Shown piece after piece: positions 57,746 through 64,000 of a DNA stretch of 64,000 nucleotides (position 1 is its first letter; each line of letters opens with the position of its first letter). The stretch comes from Arthrobacter sp. 135MFCol5.1 (GTDB lineage Bacteria > Actinomycetota > Actinomycetes > Actinomycetales > Micrococcaceae). The position numbers and the translations under genes are program-made. The notes beneath the pieces are model-generated. The model worked only from the letters and a program-made list of their open reading frames with translations, was not told where the DNA came from and made no database searches. The stretch spans positions 371,728 through 435,727 of the forward strand of contig NZ_KB895453.1 in NCBI RefSeq assembly GCF_000374865.1. Direction: 5' to 3'.

Positions 57746-60571
57746 ATGGGCATCGAGATCAACGGCACCGCGTCCGGGGCGGCTCCGCGCCCCGGCCAAT
57801 GCCTGCGGACGTTCCTGCGGGAGCAGGGCAACACCGGCGTCAAGAAGGGCTGCGACGGCGGCGACTGCGGCGCATGCACGGTACATGTGGACGGCACGCC
57901 CGTTCACAGCTGCATCTATCCCGCCGTCCGGGCCGAGGGGCGCTCGGTGACCACCATTGAGGGGCTGGCCGGTACCGCCGGCGGCCCCCTGCATCCGGTG
58001 CAGCAGCAGTTCATGGAGCGGCAGGGGTTTCAGTGCGGCTTCTGCACGGCCGGCATGGTGATGACGGCGGCCTCGTTCGACGACGCCCAAAAGGACAACC
58101 TGCCCCGGAACCTCAAAGGCAACCTCTGCCGGTGCACGGGCTACCGCGCCATCGCCGACGCCGTCTGCGGGCACCCCGGGCACCCTGATCCCGAGGGGCC
58201 GGGCTCCGGCATCGCAGGGGAGGGGCAACCGGATCCTGCGCCGGGCCGGCTGGGTGACGACGTCCCGGCTCCAGCCAGCCGCGCCGTAGTCACGGGCGCT
58301 GCCCGCTACACCCTGGACCTGCCCAAAGAGGAGCAGCAAGGGCTGCTGCACCTGAAGATCCTCCGTTCCCCGCACCCGCACGCCCGGGTGCTTTCCATCG
58401 CCAAGGACGCAGCGCTGAACGTGCCAGGCGTGGTGGCGGTCTTCACCTCCGAGGACGCCCCGGAGCAGCTGTTCTCCACCGCCCAGCACGAACTCTTCAC
58501 TGACGACCCGGACGATACCAGGGTGCTCGATGACGTGGTGCGGTTCATCGGGCAGCGGGTGGCCGCCGTCGTGGCTGAATCGGTGGCCGCCGCGGAAGCC
58601 GGTGTCCGCGCACTCCAGGTGGAATATGAGGAACTTCCCGCCGTCTTCTCGCCGCAGGAAGCGCTGCTGCCTGGTGCCCCCCTGGTCCACGGAGACAAGG
58701 ATGCCGTGAAAGCGCGCATCTCCCGCCCGGAGCGGAACGTGGTGGCTGAACTGCACTCGGAACTGGGCGACGTCGCCGGCGGCTTCGCGGGCGCCGACTT
58801 CATCCACGAACAGACCTATCAGACCCAGAGGGTCCAGCACGTCGCCCTGGAAACCCATGCGGCCATCGCCACCGTAGACGACGACGGGCGGCTGCAGGTC
58901 CGCACCTCCAGCCAGGTCCCGTTCCTGGTCCGCCGCACGCTGTGCCGGGTGTTCGGGCTCGAAGAGGACCGCGTGCACGTGGTGGCCGGACGCGTGGGTG
59001 GCGGATTCGGCGGCAAGCAGGAAGTCCTCACCGAGGACCTCGTGGCGCTCGCGGCCCTGAAACTGAAGCGGCCGGTCCAGCTGGAACTGACCCGCACGGA
59101 ACAGTTCACCGCCACCACAACCCGGCACCCCTTCACCATCAAGCTGAAAGCCGGTGCCGCCAAGGACGGCCGGCTGACAGCCCTGCAACTGGACGTGGTG
59201 ACCAACACCGGCGCCTATGGCAACCACGGCCCAGGCGTCATGTTCCATGGTTGCGGTGAATCGCTGGCGGTCTACAAGTGCGCCAACAAGAAGGTGGACG
59301 CCCAGTCGGTCTACACCAACACCGTCCCGGCCGGCGCGTTCCGCGGCTACGGCCTCAGCCAGATGATTTTTGCGATCGAGTCCGCGATGGATGAGCTGGC
59401 CGCCGGGATCGGGATGGATCCGCTCGAGTTCCGCCGCCGGAACATGGTCCGGGAAGGGGACCACATGCTGTCCACCCAGCCCCAGCCGGAGGAGGACGTC
59501 CTCTACGGAAGCTACGGTTTGGACCAGTGCCTGGACTTGGTCCGGGACGCCCTGGACCGGGGCAGCGAACGCTACCGGCAGGCTGGGCTTGAGGACCTCG
59601 GGCCGGACTGGATGGTGGGCGAAGGCGCGGCGCTCTCCATGATCGATACCGTCCCGCCGCGTGGCCACTTTGCCCATGCCCGGCTCCGGCTCCTGCCGGA
59701 CGGAACGTACCAGGCCGACGTCGGGACCGCCGAGTTCGGAAACGGGACCACCACGGTGCATGCCCAGCTTGCCGCCACGGCGTTGTCCACGGAGGCATCC
59801 AGGGTGGCGGTGCGGCAATCGGACACGGACCTGGTGGAGCACGACACGGGCGCGTTCGGTTCGGCCGGAACCGTGGTGGCCGGCAAGGCCACCCTTGAAG
59901 CTGCCGAAGAGCTGGCCGTCCGGATCCGGGCGTTCGCGGCCGGCATCCGCCAAACGCAGGCCTCCGCGTGCGTCCTCGACGGCGACGCCGTGGTGGTCGA
60001 CGGAACCCGCGTGGCACTTGCTGAGCTGGCGCAGGCCGCCGAGGAAGCCGGCGTCGACCTCGCCGCCGAAGGACGCTGGGGCGGCACGCCGCGTTCGGTT
60101 GCCTTCAACGTGCACGGGTTCCGGGTGGCGGTGAACCGCGGCACCGGCGAGCTGAAAATCCTGCAGAGCGTCCAGGCGGCCGACGCCGGCGTGGTGGTCA
60201 ACCCGCGACAGTGCCGTGGACAGATCGAAGGCGGGATCGCCCAGGCCATTGGTGCCACGCTCTACGAGGAAGTGGTGGTGAACGACGACGGCAAGGTCAC
60301 CACCGACATCCTGCGTCAGTACCACATCCCGACCTTTGCGGACGTGCCGCGCAGCGAGGTGTACTTCGCGGACACCAATGACACGCTGGGCCCGCTCGGC
60401 GCCAAATCGATGAGCGAGAGTCCCTTCAACCCCGTGGCCCCGGCGCTCGCCAACGCCATCAGGAACGCCACCGGAGTCCGCTTCGCGCAGCTTCCCATCG
60501 CCCGGGACCGGATCTACCTGGGGCTGAAGGAAGCAGGCCTCGTTCCGGCTGAGGCGGGCGCGGTGCGGTAA
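57746..60571 (+). CDS. Xanthine dehydrogenase, fused 2Fe-2S and molybdopterin subunit
   Basis: The 941-residue protein joins an N-terminal ferredoxin-like half with eight cluster cysteines (C36, C41, C44, C56; C97, C100, C128, C130) to a full molybdopterin domain. The latter has GRVGGGFGGKQE, PAGAFRGYGLSQMIFAIES and, at the active site, GAKSMSESPFNP with the catalytic Glu. It oxidises hypoxanthine and xanthine to urate. A Pro/Gly-rich linker (about 143-170) joins the halves. The FAD domain is a separate subunit encoded two bases upstream. Confidence 0.95.
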   Translation: MGIEINGTASGAAPRPGQCLRTFLREQGNTGVKKGCDGGDCGACTVHVDGTPVHSCIYPAVRAEGRSVTTIEGLAGTAGGPLHPVQQQFMERQGFQCGFCTAGMVMTAASFDDAQKDNLPRNLKGNLCRCTGYRAIADAVCGHPGHPDPEGPGSGIAGEGQPDPAPGRLGDDVPAPASRAVVTGAARYTLDLPKEEQQGLLHLKILRSPHPHARVLSIAKDAALNVPGVVAVFTSEDAPEQLFSTAQHELFTDDPDDTRVLDDVVRFIGQRVAAVVAESVAAAEAGVRALQVEYEELPAVFSPQEALLPGAPLVHGDKDAVKARISRPERNVVAELHSELGDVAGGFAGADFIHEQTYQTQRVQHVALETHAAIATVDDDGRLQVRTSSQVPFLVRRTLCRVFGLEEDRVHVVAGRVGGGFGGKQEVLTEDLVALAALKLKRPVQLELTRTEQFTATTTRHPFTIKLKAGAAKDGRLTALQLDVVTNTGAYGNHGPGVMFHGCGESLAVYKCANKKVDAQSVYTNTVPAGAFRGYGLSQMIFAIESAMDELAAGIGMDPLEFRRRNMVREGDHMLSTQPQPEEDVLYGSYGLDQCLDLVRDALDRGSERYRQAGLEDLGPDWMVGEGAALSMIDTVPPRGHFAHARLRLLPDGTYQADVGTAEFGNGTTTVHAQLAATALSTEASRVAVRQSDTDLVEHDTGAFGSAGTVVAGKATLEAAEELAVRIRAFAAGIRQTQASACVLDGDAVVVDGTRVALAELAQAAEEAGVDLAAEGRWGGTPRSVAFNVHGFRVAVNRGTGELKILQSVQAADAGVVVNPRQCRGQIEGGIAQAIGATLYEEVVVNDDGKVTTDILRQYHIPTFADVPRSEVYFADTNDTLGPLGAKSMSESPFNPVAPALANAIRNATGVRFAQLPIARDRIYLGLKEAGLVPAEAGAVR

Positions 60572-60591
60572 TCCAGGTGTAGCCTGTGGCC

Positions 60592-61956
60592 ATGACGGGC
60601 GAGACAGCCATGGATGCGGGCCGGGACGGAGGCATGCCGGGCCCCGCGCCCGCCGCCACGGCCGCGGCGGACACCGTGGTCGACCGGCTGTTCTTTACGT
60701 TCAGCGGCCTCAGCTCGATCTGGTTTGCCGTGCTGCTCCTGCAGTCGAGCCTGGAATGGCCGCACATCTGGGTCCTGGTGGTCTTCTGGGCAGCGCTTGC
60801 CTACCTGGTGCTTCCCCGCCTGCACCGCATCCTCACCAGGATCTACCTGCCCGACTACTTCATTGGCCGTTCGCGCACCAGCGACGGATTGCTTGGGGAC
60901 CCGGTCAACGTGGCCCTGCGTGGCCGGGAGGCCCAAATCCATGCAGCCATGCGGCAGGCCCGATGGACCCTCGCCGATCCGGTGACCTTCGCCTCAAGCC
61001 GCCGCATCATCACTTCCACGCTGACCAGGCGCAGCTACGACGAGGCGCCGGTGAGTCCACTGTTCCTTTTTGGCCGCCAGCAGGATTTCGCCTACCAGCA
61101 GGAGGTGGACGGCAACCCAGGCAAACGCCACCACATCCGCTTTTGGAAGGTACCCCCGGGCTGGCTGCTTCCCGGGGGCATCCCGGTGGACTGGCTCGCC
61201 GCCGGGACCTACGACAGGGCCGTGGGACTTTCCCTGTTCACGCTGCAGGTAACGCACAAAATCGCCCCAGGCATCGACGAGGAACGGGACTACGTGGTGG
61301 GGTCCATCCAAGCGGCTGCGCCGGAAGCGGCCGTGACGATCATCAAGGACTTCTCCACCGGCTACCACTCCAGGAACGGGGGAGGGGACAACATCATGAC
61401 CGACGGCGACCTGCCCATTGTGGACCTCACCCGGATACCGGCGGCTGGTCCTGGACCGGCCCGGGTGCAGGCTGCGAAGGAGCGGCGGCCACTGCCCACT
61501 CTCTTCGGGGCAGTCCTGGTCACATGCAGGGGATTCGCCGCCCTCTTCCTGGCTTTCCTGCTCCTGGCCGCCGCATCCGACGAAACCCTGGCGCCTCCGC
61601 TCCTGGGCGGTTCCGCCGGCGACCTGGACGTGTCCGGGGCACTGCTTCCGGGGGCCATCGTCATGGGGGTCTTCGCCCTCGCTGAGTTCCTCCTTGCATG
61701 GTTCATCGCCCGGGGCGGAAACCGCGCCCGGGTAACTGCCATGACACTGGGGAGCCTTTCCATCATCACCCAATTCGCCACCACTGCCTCGGGCGGACCG
61801 CCCATCACGCTGGGCACCACGCTGGTCAGCTTGTCGCTGGACATCCTGCTGATCCTCGCACTCTCCAGCGAACGGTCCAGGACCTTCGCCCGGCGGCGGA
61901 CGGGCGCCCTGGGGCACCCCGGGTCTTTGGGCGGCGTACCGGTGCCGGGCAGCTAA
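60592..61956 (+). CDS. LssY C-terminal domain membrane protein
   Basis: The 454-residue protein has two early membrane segments (about 30-75), a soluble LssY_C domain (QARWTLADPVTFASSRRIIT, APVSPLFLFGRRQDFAYQQE, DWLAAGTYDRAVGLSLFTLQ, VTHKIAPGIDEERDYVV), and four later membrane segments. The domain is of unknown function, in some proteins attached to PAP2 phosphatases. There is no Shine-Dalgarno sequence; TAGCCT seven bases before the ATG suggests a leaderless transcript. It follows the xdh genes by 20 bases but probably has its own promoter. Confidence 0.88.
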   Translation: MTGETAMDAGRDGGMPGPAPAATAAADTVVDRLFFTFSGLSSIWFAVLLLQSSLEWPHIWVLVVFWAALAYLVLPRLHRILTRIYLPDYFIGRSRTSDGLLGDPVNVALRGREAQIHAAMRQARWTLADPVTFASSRRIITSTLTRRSYDEAPVSPLFLFGRQQDFAYQQEVDGNPGKRHHIRFWKVPPGWLLPGGIPVDWLAAGTYDRAVGLSLFTLQVTHKIAPGIDEERDYVVGSIQAAAPEAAVTIIKDFSTGYHSRNGGGDNIMTDGDLPIVDLTRIPAAGPGPARVQAAKERRPLPTLFGAVLVTCRGFAALFLAFLLLAAASDETLAPPLLGGSAGDLDVSGALLPGAIVMGVFALAEFLLAWFIARGGNRARVTAMTLGSLSIITQFATTASGGPPITLGTTLVSLSLDILLILALSSERSRTFARRRTGALGHPGSLGGVPVPGS

Positions 61957-62007
61957 ATTCCTTCGGAGGATTCACCCAGCTTTACGCCAAACCCATATAG
62001 TCAGGGG

Positions 62008-62988
62008 ATGGAACAGCGGATTTTAGGTAAGACCGGACGGAACGTCTCCATCGTGGGGCTGGGCACCTGGCAGCTCGGCGCGGACTGGGGCACCGTGGAC
62101 CCGGCACAGGCCCAGGCCATCCTCGCCGCCTCCGTGGAGGCAGGCGTCACCTTCTTTGACACGGCCGATGTCTATGGCGACGGAAAGAGCGAGCAGGCCA
62201 TCGGGAAGTTCCTCGCGGACAACCCGGGGCACGGCGTCACCGTTGCCACCAAGATGGGCCGCCGGATGGAGCAGCGGCCGGAAAACTATTCACTGGCCAA
62301 TTTCCGCCAGTGGGTGGACCGCTCACGGAAGAACCTAGGCACCGAAACCCTCGACCTGGTCCAGCTGCACTGCCCGCCAAGTGCCGTCTACAGCAACAAC
62401 GAGGTGTATGACGCGCTGGACACGCTGGTCGCCGAAGGCGCCATCCGCAACTACGGTGTCAGCGTGGAACGAACGGACGAGGCGCTGGAGGCGATCCGCC
62501 ACGAAGGGACCGCATCGGTACAGATCATCCTGAACGCCTTCCGGCTCAAGCCGCTGGATGAAGTCCTCCCCGCGGCCAAGGCTGCCGGCGTGGGCATCAT
62601 CGCCCGGGTGCCGCTCGCTTCCGGCCTGCTGTCCGGAAAGTACTCGAAGGACACCACCTTCGCGGAGAACGACCACCGGAACTACAACCGCCACGGCGAA
62701 GCGTTCGACGTGGGAGAGACCTTCTCCGGCGTCGACTTTGAGCTGGGCCTGAAGGCCGTGGCGGAGTTCGAGCAACTGGTGCCCGCCGGGGCCACCACGG
62801 CACAGGCCGCCATCGCCTGGATTGCGGCGCAGGACGGCGTCAGCTCCGTCATTCCCGGCGCGCGCAACGTGGAGCAGGCCCAGGGCAACGCCGCCGCTGC
62901 CGGTGTAAGTGTTGGCAAGGAGTTCGACGACGGGGTCCGCTGGATCTACGACCACTACTTCCGCGAGGCCATCCACCCCCGCTGGTAA
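62008..62988 (+). CDS. Aldo/keto reductase
   Basis: The 326-residue protein has the AKR pattern: MEQRILGKTGRNVSIVGLGT, GVTFFDTADVYGDGKSE with the catalytic Asp and Tyr, VATKMG with the Lys, LDLVQLHCP with the His, and SVIPGARNVEQ for NADPH binding. It probably reduces an aldehyde or ketone of unknown identity. TATAGT seven bases before the ATG suggests a leaderless transcript, although AGGGG lies directly upstream. Confidence 0.93.
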   Translation: MEQRILGKTGRNVSIVGLGTWQLGADWGTVDPAQAQAILAASVEAGVTFFDTADVYGDGKSEQAIGKFLADNPGHGVTVATKMGRRMEQRPENYSLANFRQWVDRSRKNLGTETLDLVQLHCPPSAVYSNNEVYDALDTLVAEGAIRNYGVSVERTDEALEAIRHEGTASVQIILNAFRLKPLDEVLPAAKAAGVGIIARVPLASGLLSGKYSKDTTFAENDHRNYNRHGEAFDVGETFSGVDFELGLKAVAEFEQLVPAGATTAQAAIAWIAAQDGVSSVIPGARNVEQAQGNAAAAGVSVGKEFDDGVRWIYDHYFREAIHPRW

Positions 62989-63009
62989 TACCTGTCCGCA
63001 GGTATCGGC

Positions 63010-63657
63010 GTGCGTTCCGGCAGCGGCATCAAGGAGTTCGTGGCGCGGCTGGCAGCCGCGGAAACCGGACCGGCCTGCACCAACTTCTTCTCCGACGCGG
63101 CGCCGGAGAATGCGCTGCGCCGCCGGAACCTGGAGATTTATTTGCAGGAAATGCGGGACCGGCAGCCCGGCGTGCTGTTGCTGGGGGAGGCGCCGGGTTT
63201 CAGGGGCATGCGTATTACCGGCGTGCCGTTTACCAACCGGACCATCCTGGAGGGCCCGCTTAACAGCTTTGGGCTCTTTGGCCCGGGCAAGGGGTACGTT
63301 GTGCCGCCCGAAGCTGCTGGGGTAGCTGCCGAGCCAACGGCAACGGTGCTGTGGCAGGTCCTGGAAGAAGTAAATTTCCTCCCACTGCTGTGGAGTGCCT
63401 TCCCCTGGCACCCGCACCAACCCGGCAAGCCGTGGTCCAACCGCACGCCCAAGCCGTCCGAAACCAAACTCGGCACGCCCTTCTGGCAGGAACTGGCCGG
63501 ATTGTTTGGGATCAGCTCCATCGTTGCGGTGGGCAACGTGGCCCAGCACAGCCTGCAACGCAGCGGGGTGGCTGCGCCCAAGATCAGGCATCCGGCCCAC
63601 GGCGGCCGCTCGGGCTTCAAACAAGGGCTGGAGGAACTGCTCGCCGCTGGTGGTTGA
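63010..63657 (+). CDS. Uracil-DNA glycosylase superfamily protein
   Basis: The 215-residue protein has the UDG-fold motifs VLLLGEAPGFRGMRITGVPF early, FPWHPHQPGKPWSNRTP in the middle, and VAVGNVAQHSLQRSGVAAPK with a final IRHPAHGG. It belongs to an unusual branch of the superfamily, so DNA repair activity is likely but not certain. The GTG at 63010 is used; no strong ribosome site is seen. Its stop codon lies inside a unit of a dispersed repeat, so its end may vary between strains. A small hairpin TACCTG-TCCG-CAGGTA precedes it. Confidence 0.82.
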   Translation: MRSGSGIKEFVARLAAAETGPACTNFFSDAAPENALRRRNLEIYLQEMRDRQPGVLLLGEAPGFRGMRITGVPFTNRTILEGPLNSFGLFGPGKGYVVPPEAAGVAAEPTATVLWQVLEEVNFLPLLWSAFPWHPHQPGKPWSNRTPKPSETKLGTPFWQELAGLFGISSIVAVGNVAQHSLQRSGVAAPKIRHPAHGGRSGFKQGLEELLAAGG

Positions 63658-63714
63658 GGGCACCGGTGGTTGAGCTTGCCGAAACCGGGAGCCGGTGGTT
63701 TGGTTTGTCGAAAC
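63649..63714. repeat. Cluster of GGTGGTTGAG-type dispersed repeat units
   Basis: Three units lie in 66 bases: GGTGGTTGAG (63649), GGTGGTTGAGCTTGCCGAAA (63665) and GGTGGTTTGGTTTGTCGAAA (63694). The first supplies the TGA stop of the UDG-like gene. Similar units occur at 47663-47706. They resemble REP-type repeats of Arthrobacter-like genomes. Confidence 0.75.
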
Positions 63715-63803
63715 TTAATCTGCCTTCTTTGGGTGACCGGTTGTCGTGGCCGGCCCCTAAATCTCGGACCTTGAATGTCGTACCCCCTTGTGATGATGGG
63801 TTT

Positions 63804-64000
63804 ATGGGGAAAGCGGCGGTGGTGGGGGCGTTGGCGGATATTCGTGCTGCCCTTGCGGTGTTGGTTGCCGAGGTGGACGGAGCGGGAGCCGAGCCGTTCT
63901 CTGCTGCTGATCCGTTGGCTGGGTTGGCGGATGGTTGCCTTGATGTTCTGGCCGGTGTCCGTGAGGTGGAGGCCCGGGTCGCTGGTTTGAAGGCGCGGGC
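63804..64000 (+). CDS. DUF222/HNH endonuclease family protein, N-terminus only (partial)
   Basis: About 65 residues are present before the right edge. They begin MGKAAVVGALADIRAALAVL and continue with LAGLADGCLDVLAGVREVEA, the start of the DUF222 domain common in actinobacterial 13E12-type HNH proteins. No Shine-Dalgarno sequence is seen. Codon use here is less G/C-rich at third positions than in the neighbours. The C-terminal HNH part, if present, lies outside the window. Confidence 0.75.
   Translation, partial: MGKAAVVGALADIRAALAVLVAEVDGAGAEPFSAADPLAGLADGCLDVLAGVREVEARVAGLKAR

Noticed and set aside
57608..60325. 905-codon open frame on the minus strand
   Set aside because: It is the antisense shadow of the xanthine dehydrogenase gene, caused by strong G/C third-position bias. 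The plus strand carries intact Fe-S cysteines and molybdenum motifs.

Overview
The window is high-GC chromosomal DNA of an actinobacterium, most likely a member of the Micrococcaceae close to Arthrobacter or Pseudarthrobacter. This rests on the strong G/C third-position bias, frequent GTG starts, the Asp23/DUF2273/DUF6286/AmaP gene set, GAF-ANTAR proteins, an HspR-type MerR regulator, GlnR-like boxes, a DUF222/HNH gene, and dispersed GGTTGAGCCTGTCGAA-type repeats. I saw no tRNA, rRNA, CRISPR array, phage or transposase gene, so most of it reads as ordinary chromosome with accessory islands.

Layout. 0-2.7 kb: a minus-strand envelope-stress operon (two Asp23-like proteins, DUF2273, DUF6286, AmaP, then CsbD and a sigma factor cut by the left edge). 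3.4-7.2 kb: four GAF-ANTAR regulators in a row, two of them alternating with small paralogous proteins of unknown function. 7.2-13.4 kb: an autoregulated ArsR/SRPBCC pair, a DnaJC28-like protein, a class A penicillin-binding protein, a PadR regulator with a GFGP-repeat tail, and an ammonium transporter with two GlnR-like boxes. 13.7-17.4 kb: a GntR-controlled nitrilase, MFS and DUF2848 group. 17.5-24.1 kb: small membrane proteins, L-2-hydroxyglutarate oxidase, an LLM oxidoreductase, and a fatty-acid desaturase with its ferredoxin reductase. 24.2-31.5 kb: ArsR/CDF metal efflux, a haloperoxidase-like hydrolase, a lone receiver domain beside a fifth GAF-ANTAR protein, a short adenylate kinase, an SDR, a PAP2 phosphatase and the HspR/Hsp20 pair. 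31.6-39.7 kb: carbohydrate genes (GH1, GH15) with App1, DUF72, DUF1508, HAD phosphatase and Zn-alcohol dehydrogenase genes.

39.8-60.6 kb is a purine-degradation supercluster. Guanine and 8-oxoguanine deaminases, two NCS2 purine permeases, an XdhC/FAD/fused Fe-S-molybdenum xanthine dehydrogenase and uricase convert purines to urate and beyond. The minus-strand operon malic enzyme - malate synthase - DUF6986 - AllE frees ammonium from ureidoglycine and turns the resulting glyoxylate into malate and pyruvate. An IclR-family regulator sits between the two halves, and similar operator-like sequences recur at three of the promoters. A GH16 glucanase and a LigD-type polymerase are inserted in the middle. 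60.6-64 kb: an LssY_C membrane protein, an aldo/keto reductase, a uracil-DNA-glycosylase-fold protein and the start of a DUF222/HNH gene.

The best candidates for something undescribed are the GAF-ANTAR array with its paired small proteins, the terminator-bearing leader upstream of uricase, the DUF6986 protein inside the glyoxylate operon, and the GntR regulon with an unknown substrate. All calls come from reading the sequence; no database search was run.
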